This document shows, piece by piece, positions 11,463 to 20,899 of a DNA stretch of 64,000 nucleotides. This DNA comes from Morella rubra. Taxonomy: Eukaryota > Streptophyta > Magnoliopsida > Fagales > Myricaceae. The stretch spans positions 1 to 64,000 of the forward strand of contig CM025849.1 in NCBI GenBank assembly GCA_003952965.2, given 5' to 3'. The position numbers and the translations under genes were made by a program. The notes below the pieces were generated by a model. It was not told where the DNA came from. It saw only the letters and a list, made by a program, of their open reading frames with translations, and did not search any database. The number at the start of each line of letters is the position of its first letter. Position 1 is the first letter of the stretch.

Positions 11463-12297
11463 ATGGCGTTGAACATGCTTCGCCTTCTCTTGGTTTTATC
11501 TTTCTCAGGTACCACGCATAGTAATTTGAGACTTCTTTTGCTTTTGTAACAAGTATATGCATGTTATCACCTTTTTTTGTTTGGTAGTCTAATGTAGTTA
11601 GTCATCTTAATCAAAATTTCTGAGATTTTTCAGGAGCCGATGCTGCTGTATTCACATTGCAAAACAGATGTAGGAACACCATATGGCCAGGGATCCTGCC
11701 CGGGGCTGGAAAACCTCAACTAATGAATGGTGGGCTGCAACTTAGGCCGGGAGAACATGTACAAATCAATGCACCCAAGGGCTGGTCAGGCCGTTTCTGG
11801 GGTCGTCGTTGGTGTTCATTCGACGAGTCCGGGAGGGGATCATGCTACACCGGAGACTGCAGTGGCCAGCTACAATGTGCCGGGGCTGGCGGTGCACCAC
11901 CTGCAACACTCGCAGAGTTCACCCTAGACAGTCCAGTGGATTACTACGATGTCAGCCTGGTTGATGGCTATAATATGCCTGTTTCAATAGTCCCTTCGGG
12001 CGGTTCAGGCTCTTGCAAGACAGTGAAATGTGTTTCAAACTTGAACCAACGTTGCCCTCATGCCTTGCAAGTAAGGAGGAGGACTGGTCGTGTTGTGGCA
12101 TGCAAAAGTGCATGCTTAGCGTTTAATGCACCGCAAATTGTTGCACTGGAGCATACGGCACCCCTCAGACGTGCAAGCCTACCGTTTATTCCCGGGTGTT
12201 CAAGGCTTCTTGTCCCACAGCTTATAGTTATGCCTACGATGATCCCACAAGCACATTCACTTGCAAAGGAGCTAATTATTTCATTAGGTTTTGTTAG
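11463..12297 (+). pseudogene. Thaumatin-like protein (PR-5), frameshifted
   Basis: Exon 1 (11463-11508) encodes the signal peptide start MALNMLRLLLVLSFS. After a GT-AG intron, exon 2 starts at 11634. The mature part shows the thaumatin signature: FTLQNRCRNTIWPGIL, APKGWSGRFWGRRWC, SCYTGDCSG, GAGGAPPATLAEFTL, YYDVSLVDGYNMP and [17 protein letters not shown]. The family is extracellular, disulphide-rich and pathogenesis-related. Just after NAPQ, at about 12136/12137, one base is missing relative to the expected reading, so the original frame runs into unrelated residues and stops at 12359-12361. The next frame carries the expected tail from the double cysteine through the usual C-terminal aromatic-Arg-Phe-Cys end, stopping at 12295-12297. 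The shift removes several of the conserved 16 cysteines. It is either a recent null allele or pseudogene, or a one-base assembly error; the rest of the frame is clean. Confidence 0.85.
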
Positions 12298-12949
12298 AAA
12301 AAAAAATATAATTATTGATGTATATATATATATATATATATTAATAAAATACTTGATGTAAAAAAACAGAAATGTATCACGTTTCTGTGCATATAAAAAA
12401 ATGTTATATGTTTCCCTACTATATATGTATGTGCTATGGCGGAACCAGGAATCCAATTGAAGGGTCAAGCCATAAGGAAAAATGACAAAAAAAAAATCAT
12501 TTACTACATATGCAAAAAAAAATCTTAGATAAAATATCATAAAATTAAGGACTAAAAATATTAAATACATGTACCGTACTATTTGCTATACTGAAGAGTG
12601 GCAATTAATCCTACGGACTGCATATTCTGAAAACGTTGTAAAATAGCTCCTTCTCAAAGTATTCGTTTTAAAGTAGCATAACACTAAGGAGTACTAGACG
12701 ATCCTACGTTGGCTGGCTTCTTTATAAAAAACTTATCTATTATCTACAAAACAAAATTCATCAATACAATTTAAACAATCACAGTTTCTAATCACAATTT
12801 CACATTTCATAGAGATTAATTTCAATATATATAAATCAAATAATCAAAGATTCACAAATTCAATAATTCATAATTATAATCAAAAATTAAAATAAATTCA
12901 TCACAGATTCACAAACATTTAACAATTTAAATTCATGTTGATTTAATCT
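12298..12949. other. AT-rich spacer before the F-box duplication
   Basis: A (TA)n run at about 12320-12341 follows the thaumatin-like stop. The rest is AT-rich with no recognised gene. Homology with the second F-box block begins at about 12950 (motif tgaatgaaaatgaggctctg). Confidence 0.55.
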
Positions 12950-13138
12950 GCCGTGCGTGAATGAAAATGAGGCTCTGTCAGGGGACTTCTTCTTCTTTTT
13001 TCAGGGGACTGAATATATATAGATAGATCAAATCTTTCCTTCTGTTGCCTCCTCGCGCTCTCCTTTTGTTTGTTCTCATTCTCTTTCCCTACACTCTTCA
13101 GTCATTCTCTTTCCCTACACTCTTCAGTCTTCACCTTA

Positions 13139-14388
13139 ATGGCAGAGCAGAAACCACAGATCCCCAGAAGTCATCTTCCAGACGACGTCATGCTGGAAAT
13201 ACTGGCAAGGTTATCGGTCAAATCATTGCTAAGATTCAGGTGCATATGCAAATCCTGGAACTCCAGCATCACCAACCCCTACTTCATCGCCACCCACCTA
13301 AAGCAGAGTAAAGATCGTCTCCTGTACACGACCATCATCAAACAACAATACTGCCTTCGCGTTTGCGATGAAGGCTACAATAAGATTCTAGAGATGGGAA
13401 TTCCCTTCCCTTTTTCCCCCGGGTTCATCCAATTAGCCGGCTCCCGCAATGGCCTAATCTGTGTCGTGGTCGAGCACTGTTTGGGATACTCATGCCGGCA
13501 GCCCAACCAGGTATATCTATGGAACTACAGTACTAGAAAATTGAAGACGTTGCCCAGTACTTGCTTAAGCACGTCCAATTTCGCGTGGAATTCATACGGA
13601 TTTGCGTATGATTCTGAGAATGATGACTACAAGATTGTTAGGACTACAGGGCTAGGACCCAGGGAGGCCGAGGTTTATTCATTACGTTCGGATTCGTGGA
13701 GAAGGATTAATAATTTTGACCTACCATTCATGAGACCCGATGTTCGAGTTAGCTATCAACCCAGAACCAGCCATCGACCCACTAAAAATCCCTCCCCTTT
13801 TTTGGGTGGATCTTTGCATTGGCTACTCGTGAAAACGGAGAAAGAAAATTACGAGCAAAAGATTAGCCAAGCCACATGATTATGTTATTTGATGTCAGTA
13901 ATGAAAAATTTCGCGAGTGCGAACTGCCTCCTCGTCTTTCAGATGAGATGGACATGGATGAGATTGAAAGTGGACTTGGTCTGGCAAACCTTTGCGACTA
14001 CAAGGGAAAACTCGGCCTGTTTATTTGCACTTCTGGACGGTGGTCCCCAGAGCTCCATATCCATTTGGGTGATGAGGGATTATGGAGTGGCTGAATCTTG
14101 GACTAAATCTGTTGAAATGCAATTTCACGAACATATACGTTTCTTTGGGTTCACTGAGGATGGTGCAATTGTGATTCATAAGGTTTCGGACTGGAGATAC
14201 ACTATTTTAGTTATCCGTCCCGAAACTAAAAAAAATCTCGTCGCTGTCCATCATATTAATTCACGCGACAAGATTCGTTGTATCTGGAATCTCTTTTGTA
14301 TAACTAGCTGGAAGGAAAGTCTCTTCCACTCTACGGAACAAACGTAATTTCGTGGAATCCGGAAAAGATTATCTCGAGTCATGGTTTC
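13139..14388 (+). pseudogene. F-box protein (CPR1/CPR30-like FBA type), copy 1, broken
   Basis: The ATG at 13139 opens an F-box protein: LPDDVMLEILARLSVKSLL, then RFRCICKSWNSSITNPYFI (residues about 13-50). An FBA-type substrate domain follows (YLWNYSTRKLKTLPS, YGFAYDSENDDYKIVR, AEVYSLRSDSWRRI, GGSLHWLLVK). Intact members act as substrate receptors in SCF ubiquitin ligases. Compared with copy 2, one base is lost at 13869/13870 (SHSH region), which creates a stop at 13877. Two bases are lost near 14033-14036, which restores the first frame, and one more near 14322. Copy 1 also has a 15-base in-frame gain (DMDMDE region). The 3' end is interrupted by a LINE at 14389. With three shifts and an insertion this is very unlikely to make a full protein, though the F-box and most of the FBA domain before 13870 could still be translated. 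Confidence 0.9.
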
Positions 14389-14668
14389 GACTCCCTTGTG
14401 CTCTGTAAGGAGGTTCTGGAGGTAGGTGTTCCTAGTTGGCCTATTGCTTCTCTGGTGGAGAAGATTCATTTCGGGCTTGATGGAGAATTGCTTGGGTCTC
14501 TCGGAAGTGTAATGTTATGTCTCGTAGGCTTGCTGCGTGGGCAGCGTCTTCTAGTTACGTCGGTTTATTTTCGAAGTCTTGTATTCCCGAACATATTCGA
14601 TTTTGTGATATGCGTAGTAACTCTAGCTTTCTTTAATAGATGGTGTTTTTATTCAGGGAAAAAAAAAA
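14389..14668 (+). mobile_element. 5'-truncated LINE tail inserted in F-box copy 1
   Basis: Copy 2 reads continuously across this point (agtcatggtttcaaagttag), but copy 1 carries about 280 extra bases between agtcatggtttc (14377-14388) and agtcagtttc (14668-14677), an imperfect target-site duplication. The insert ends in a run of As (14659-14668). One frame reads WRIAWVSRKCNVMSRRLAAW followed by more LINE-like residues, which resembles the C-terminal RNase H part of plant L1-type LINEs (the WVPRxxNxxAxxLAxWA motif). Other frames hold stops, so it is dead on arrival. Truncation, poly(A) and duplication are the marks of target-primed reverse transcription. Confidence 0.85.
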
Positions 14669-16295
14669 GTCAGTTTCAAAATTAAGGTTTAAATAAAGTC
14701 TAGTTTTCTTTTTCTCTTTTGGAAACAGACAATAGACATGAAAGTATTTCTTTGAGGACCTGGGTTGAATTCCCTGGCACATTATTTCCTTTTCATGTTG
14801 ATATTGTTGCATAAATATATATGAAGAAGTGAAATTAATTATATATCAAATTTCCCATAAAACTCTCTGCTGTTCATATGGAATCAATCCGCGAAGATCA
14901 ATTGAGTCCTAACATGCATGGATTAACTTAAAAACAGAGCACAAATCAAGGCACTCCATATGTGTACATGTTAGAAGAAACGAAACCCAAAATTATGCTT
15001 TTTTTTTTTTTTTTTTTTTTCTTAAAGAGTGCTACATTAAATATGAAGATTCACGTAAAATACAAACAAAAAAATCAAACGCTGGAAATGACTTTTAAAG
15101 TATGGCTTTGAATTAATTGGTAGTGATTCAAGGTGATTTGCTGCCTCGATAATATCGAAATAATATCGAGTTTCCAAAGATAAGCAACCTTTTCAAATTC
15201 AAATCCTCTTGACTATATATTTTGTCGGACCTGAGAATTCCAAAGATAATAAGCAGATTGTTATCTGCCAAAGATCTCTTCAAATTCAAATCCTCCTTAA
15301 CTTTTGCCGGGTCCTAACTTTGTAATGGAAATATCTTCTATTTAATAAAATCTCTTTACATTTAATTTGATCCGATACCCCAAGTAACAGATTATGTAAT
15401 TAAATTTTTAAACAATATATATAGTAATGTTATTGTTAGAAACTTTGAAATTAAGTGTAATATATAGGAGTATTGATAAAGATTCTGAAGACTTTCACTT
15501 AAAAAACGAGGACTTCTATGACCTTGTAATTAGGAATTGCTTTCATAAGGAGCGGGAGCGGGAATATATTTTGAGATTAGTATGCACTAATTGCTCTCTA
15601 ATCTTGGTTTCATACGGTCAACTATAGTTTTCAGTGGGTTCGTGCAGGCCTTCTAATTTGCTAAACGACACAGATTTCATCTGCTTTTAACTTCAATTTT
15701 ATCATTGTTAGGTGGTGTCCTTCTCGTCTGTTGAAGTATTTCTTTTGAGTACGTGGGTTGAATTTTCTCGCACAGTATTTCTTTTCCATTTATATATGTT
15801 GATATCGTTGCATACATATATACGAAGAAGTGAAATTAATATATCAGATTTCCCATAAAACTCTCTGCTGTTCATATGGAATCAATCCACAAAGATGAAT
15901 TGAGTCCTAACATATTCCAAAAACAGAGCACAAATCAAGGCACTCTATATCGGTACACGTTAGAAGAAAGGAAACCCAAAATTATGCTCTTTTTGTTTCC
16001 TTAGGTGCAATAGATAGAAGTATTGTTTGTTTTCGTTTTCTCCACAAATTTAGGATTGACGGGCTACACTAAATGCTGCAAGATTCATATGATTAGTCTA
16101 TTTTTTGGGAATTAAACTATCAATTCGAGCAACAAATGAAGAATATCCTCATGATCATGAATTTAGCCACCAGCGGTCCTATATTTCAGTTATTACTGAT
16201 GCAAATGTAGCAATGTCACACGAAAATATATCTTGCTGGAGAATTATCTTAAAAAACTTCGACTTTAATAGAAACATCATCTGAAAAGGTCTAAG
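14669..16295. other. Non-coding downstream part of duplication copy 1
   Basis: No gene is supported. Two related segments of about 260 bases (14733-14995 and 15731-15990) repeat each other at about 1 kb spacing. Each runs through gggttgaatt, cataaaactctctgctgttc and aatcaaggcact to cccaaaattatgct. Both also occur in copy 2, so this inner repeat is older than the tandem duplication. A motif of the type ttcaaattcaaatcctc recurs several times around 15195-15295. Confidence 0.75.
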
Positions 16296-16511
16296 ATAAT
16301 TAGAATAACAATAGCAATCCCATGCCATGGTCAAACAATTAGCACCACGAAAAGATTTCTTGGTAATTCACAATTAGTACGGCATCTAAAATTATGTTTG
16401 CTAAAACGACGACTTACTAGCCAAAAACAAGTGTACTAAATTACAATACTAAATTACAACTTATTAGCAAGAGATAATTATACTAAAATAATCAAGTCAA
16501 TCAACCACTCA

Positions 16512-16850
16512 CCAGTGACCAAAAGCAATCCAGATGGAAGCTGCTTCAGGAAAACAACTCGCTTTCCCATAAACCTTCCAGCCAGTATAATAAGAACAGT
16601 AGCCGAGGTAATACTGGCACTACAATGACATAAATTTCAAAAGATTACTAAATAATACGAAAAAATGTAAATTCATTTCTCAATTAGAAATGCACGTATG
16701 GACTGCCAGGAAATGAAATTCACAATTCAATCATCAATGGGATTCTACAACCAAGCTCAAGTCCAAGTACATCTTCGAGCGCTAGTTCCCGACCCCACGA
16801 ATCAGATCGGAGTTCCTGCTCACCTTTTGGTTCCTCTGCTTCGGTGTCAT
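16512..16850 (-). pseudogene. RPL6: RPL6 (eL6) pseudogene fragments
   Basis: Two pieces of the cytosolic large-subunit ribosomal protein eL6 are readable on the minus strand. The first starts at 16850: MTPKQRNQKVSRNSDLIRGVG, then a premature stop at 16782-16784, then RSKMY, matching the family N-terminus. The second (about 16512-16619) reads [15 protein letters not shown] followed by [20 protein letters not shown]. It is bounded by a plausible 3' splice site on one side and a GTGAGT donor after VTG on the other. Keeping splice sites means this is a genomic-copy fragment, not a processed pseudogene. Most of the gene is missing. It lies exactly in the gap between the two F-box duplication units. 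Confidence 0.88.
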
Positions 16851-17268
16851 TGATTCCTCTATTTCTCTTAGGTTTCGCTCGCCGCGCATGAATGAAAATG
16901 AGGCTCTGTCACGAAACCATTAACAGGGGATTTTTTTTTTTTTCCAAGGATGACCAATTATATATATATATATATATATGTATGATGAGCTTTGATTGTA
17001 AAAGATATTGAGATGGTAAAAAGTTGGTATGTTAGAATTGGTAAAAAAAAGAATATGATTTGAATGAATTTTAATTATTTTGAATGCAAAATGATATTTA
17101 ATTGAAGAGATAGAAATTTTGTGTAGTTATTTTAGAAATAGAATTATAGAGACTAACTCTACTTCCAAACATCTCCTACCTTGGGCTCAATGGACCTCAA
17201 TTTGTGTTGAACGGCCGAACGGGTACGGTTCAGAAATCTGGGCGTGTCTTGAATCGCGTTCAATGGTT

Positions 17269-17277
17269 TATAAATAT
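17269..17277 (+). promoter_or_regulatory. Putative TATA box of F-box copy 2
   Basis: TATAAATAT lies 172 bases before the copy 2 ATG, inside the segment absent from copy 1. If used, copy 2 has a core promoter different from copy 1, whose nearest TATA-like run is at about 13013-13021. Confidence 0.45.
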
Positions 17278-17448
17278 GGGCTTTCAGCCATGTTTGTCGC
17301 CCTAGTCTCACCATTATTTAAATAGCTACCTTACGTTGCCTCCAACTCTTTACAAATCTTTCCTTCTCTCGCTGTCCCTCTTGCCTCCTCGCGCTGTCGT
17401 TTCTCTGTCTCTCATTCTCTTTCCCTACACTCTTCAGTCTTCACTTTA

Positions 17449-18713
17449 ATGGCAGGGCAGAAACCACAGATCCCCAGAAGTAATCTTCCAGACGACGTCA
17501 TGCTGGAAATACTGACAAGGTTATCGGTCAAATCATTGCTAAGATTCAGGTGCATATGCAAATCCTGGAACTCCAACATCACCAACCCCTACTTCATCGC
17601 CACCCACCTAAAGAAGAGTAAAGATCGTCTCCTGTACACGGCTTTCATCGAAAAACAACGCTGCCTTGGTGTTTGCGATGAAGGCTACAATAAGATTCTA
17701 GAGATCGGAATTCCCATCCCTTTATCCTACGGGTTAATCCAATTTGCCGGTTCCCGCAATGGCCTAATCTGTCGTGGTCGAGCACTTTTGGATACTCATA
17801 CGGGCAGCCCGACCGGGTATATCTATGGAACTACAGTACTAGAAAATTGAAGACGTTGCCCAGTACTGGCTTAAGCACGTCCAATTTCGCGTGGAATTCA
17901 TACGGATTTGTGTATGATTCTGAGAATGATGACTACAAGATTGTTAGGACTATACTTGACTCTTGGATGGGATCACAGGCACCCTGGAAGGCCGAGGTTT
18001 ATTCGTTAGGTTCGGATTCGTGGAGAAGGATTAATAATATTGACCTACCATTCATGAGACCGGATGTTCGAGTTAGCTATCGACCCAATACCAGCGCCTA
18101 TCGACCCACTGACTATCTCTCCCCTTTTTTCGGTGGATCTTTGCATTGGCTCGTCGTGAAGAGGGAGGAAGAAAATTACGAGCAAAAGATTAGCCACAGC
18201 CACATGATTATGTCATTTGATGTCAGTAATGAAAAATTTCGCGAGAGCGAACTGCCTCCTCGTCTTTCAGATGAGATTGAAAGTGGACATGATCTGGCAA
18301 AGCTTTGCGACTACAAGGGAAAACTCGGCCTGTTTATTCTTACTTATGCGGACGGTGGTTGCCAGAGCTACATATCCATTTGGGTGATGATGGATTATGG
18401 AGTGGCTGAATCTTGGACTAAATCTGTTGTCGTGCAATTTCACAAACGTGTACGTTTCTTTGGGTTCACCGAGGATGGTGGACTTGTGATTCGTAAGCTT
18501 TCGGACTTGAGCGACACTAATTTTGTTATACGTCCCGAAACTTCAAGCAAGAAGCTCGTCGTTGTCGAACCTAATTCACGCGACAAGATTCTTTGTATCG
18601 GTAGTCTCTTTTGTGTAACTAGTTGGAAGGAAAGTCTTGTTCCACTCTGCGGAACAAACGTAATTTCGTGGGATCCGGAAATAGAATATTTCAAGTCATG
18701 GTTTCAAAGTTAG
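17449..18713 (+). pseudogene. F-box protein (CPR1/CPR30-like FBA type), copy 2, broken once
   Basis: The ATG at 17449 starts a protein near-identical to copy 1 through the F-box (LPDDVMLEILTRLSVKSLL) and SRNGLIC. Two small losses relative to copy 1 at 17771-17774 and about 17783-17790 (two bases each, net -4) shift the frame, giving a stop at 17848-17850. The next frame then runs cleanly from KTLPS to SWFQS and the stop at 18711-18713. It includes YGFVYDSENDDYKIVR, AEVYSLGSDSWRRI, GGSLHWLVVK, FDVSNEKFRESELPPRLSDE and ISIWVMMDYGVAESWTK. Apart from this one spot the gene is complete, about 420 residues if read through. None of its lesions is shared with copy 1. Confidence 0.9.
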
Positions 18714-20360
18714 GGTTGAAATAAAGTATTAGTGTTCTTTTTCTCTTTTGGAAACAGACGATAGACATGGGAAGTATTGCTTTGAGGATGTGGGTTGAAT
18801 TCCCTCGCACATTATTTCCTTTTCATGTTGATATTGTAGCATAAATATATATGAAGAAGTGAAATTAATGTCAGATTTCCCATAAAACTCTCTGTTCTTC
18901 ATATGGAATCAATCCGCGAAGATCAATTGAGTCCTAACATGCATGGATTAACTTTAGAAAACAGAGCACAAATCAAGGCACTCCATATGTGTACATGTTA
19001 GAAGAAACGAAACCCAAAATTATGCTTCTTTTTTCCTTAAGATCGAGTGCTACATTAAATGCTGAAGTATTCACATAAAATACAAAAAAATCAAAACGCT
19101 GGAATTGACTTTCAAAGTTTGGCTTTGAATTAATTGGTAGTGATTCAAGTTGATTTGCTGCCTCGATATTCGGATGTGGTGTTTCTGAATAATATCGAGT
19201 TTCCAAAGATAAGTAACCTTTTCAAATTCAAATACTCTTGACTATATATTTTGCCGGACCTGAGAATTTCAAAGATAATAAGCAGATTGTTATCTGCCAA
19301 AAATCTTTTCAAATTCAAATCCTCTTGAGAATTCCAAAGATAATAAGCAGATTGTTATCTGCCAAAGATCTCTTCAAATTCAAATCCTCCTTAAGTTTCG
19401 CCGGATCCTAACTTTGTAATGGAAATATCTGCTATTTAATAAAATCTCGTTACATTTAATTTGATCCGATACCCCCAAGTAACATATTATGTATTTAAAT
19501 TTTTAAGCAATATATATAGTAATGTTATTGTTAGAAACTTTGAAATTAAGTGTAATATTATAGGAGTATTGATAAAGATTCTCAAGACTTTACTTAAAAA
19601 ACGAGGACTTCTATGATAATTAGGAATTGCTTTCATAAGGAGCGGGAGCGGGAATATCCTTTGAGATTAGTATGCACTAATTGCTCTCTAATCTTGGTTT
19701 CATACGGTCAACTATAGTTTGCATTGGGCTCGTGCAGGCCTTCTAATTTGCTAAATGACACAGACTTCATCGGCTTTTAACTTCAATGTTATCATTGTTA
19801 GGTGGTGTCATTCTCGTCTGTTGAAGTATTTCTTTGAGTACGTGGGTTGAATTTTCTCGCACATTATTTCCTTTCCATTTATATATGTTGATATCGTTGC
19901 ATACATATATACGAAGAAGTGAAATTAATATATCAGATTTCCCATAAAACTCTCTGCTGTTCATATGGAATCAATCCGTGAAGATCAATTGAGTCCTAAC
20001 ATAGATTAACTTCGGAAAACAGAGCACAAATCAAGGCACTCTATATAGGTACACTTCAGAAGAAAGGAAACCCAAAATTATGCTCTTTTGTTTCCTTAGG
20101 TGCAATAGATAGAAGTATTGTTTGTCTCCACAAATTTAAGATTGATAGGCTGCACTAAATGCTCAAGATTCACATGATGTGTCTATTTCTTTTCGAATTA
20201 AACTATCCAATTTGTGCAACAAATGAAGGATATCTTGATCCATGAATTTAGCCTATATTTTAGCTATGCAAATGTAGCAATGTCACACGAAATATATCTT
20301 CCTGGAGAATTATTTTAAAAACTTCGACTTTAATAGAACATCATCTGAAAAGGTCTAAGA
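18714..20360. other. Non-coding downstream part of duplication copy 2
   Basis: It mirrors 14678-16295 without the LINE. The two 260-base inner repeats are at about 18765-19025 and 19825-20085. No gene is recognised. Confidence 0.75.
19262..19389. repeat. 64-bp tandem duplication private to copy 2
   Basis: Two adjacent units of 64 bases (19262-19325 and 19326-19389) run gagaattycaaagataataa through ttcaaattcaaatcctc with few differences. Copy 1 has a single unit at about 15232-15296. Confidence 0.85.
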
Positions 20361-20899
20361 ACAGCTTAATAGGCTCCATTTTATTCCGTGAAAAACTTTC
20401 TTTCCTTAATAAGGTCTCATGAGACTCTTTATACGAACAAGAAACTAGGGTTATATTTGTTTAATAGACTTCAAAAAAATGCCTCCACATCAGCCATGGC
20501 TTTTCCCAAGTATTGTTTCCTTCTGTCTATGACCATGGTGCTACTTACTCTCAAGCACCGATATGAGTTTTGCAAATAGCAACAACCACTGTCATGTTCA
20601 ACTTCCAGATGTATTCAAAAAGTTTGAACGTATCCAACATCCATTTGCGGATCAATCACCAACAACTTCTTACAAGAGGAAGCTATTCATTTCCTGGTAT
20701 ACGAAAAAGGTGTAATACACCAATAATCTCAAAAGACTGAAGATTGTGATCCCAGTTTGACATTAGGCAGCAGTAAAGATTATACCAAAAGGAAAAAAAA
20801 AATAAAATGGAACCGGGGGCAGTGGGGGGACCATTACCTAAGCTAAAAAAAAACTGCAGCAGCACAATCCTTGTGGCACAATTTTGGGGGAGGAAAATC
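20361..20899. other. Spacer and RABA4D 3' region
   Basis: The part next to 20900 should be the RABA4D 3' UTR. A small frame on the plus strand around 20495 starts with a signal-peptide-like stretch (MAFPKYCFLLSMTMVLL) but soon stops and matches no family I know. Confidence 0.5.

Larger units (their letters stand above)
12950..16295 (+). repeat. Tandem duplication, copy 1
   Basis: This block matches 16885-20360 in the same orientation. Shared landmarks are tgaatgaaaatgaggctctg at the left edge, the CT-rich leader, the whole F-box gene, the downstream gaattccct...cataaaactctctgc segments, and the right edge catctgaaaaggtctaagat/aaca. Copy-specific changes are a LINE insertion (14389-14668), a 26-base leader duplication near 13078-13130, and a long poly(T) at 15000-15020. 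Confidence 0.88.
16885..20360 (+). repeat. Tandem duplication, copy 2
   Basis: This is the second copy of the 12950-16295 block. It lacks the LINE insertion but carries its own upstream insertion (about 16983-17345) with a TATA box, a (TA)n tract at 16959-16979, and an internal 64-base tandem duplication at 19262-19389 that copy 1 has once. Confidence 0.88.

Noticed and set aside
12058-12570. Minus-strand open frame over the thaumatin-like 3' end
   Set aside because: It is antisense to a recognised gene, low in complexity (Tyr/Ile/Phe runs from TA repeats), and without a domain.
14398-14685. 95-codon plus-strand frame after F-box copy 1
   Set aside because: It lies within the truncated LINE insert and its poly(A); it is not a gene of its own.
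14733-19389. Repeated segments considered as a CRISPR-like array
   Set aside because: The units are long, few, unevenly spaced and in a plant gene duplication; there are no short regular repeats with unique spacers and no cas genes.
20388-20579. Small secreted peptide candidate near 20.5 kb
   Set aside because: The signal-like MAFPKYCFLLSMTMVLL is followed by a stop within ten or so codons and no cysteine pattern or splice site was found.
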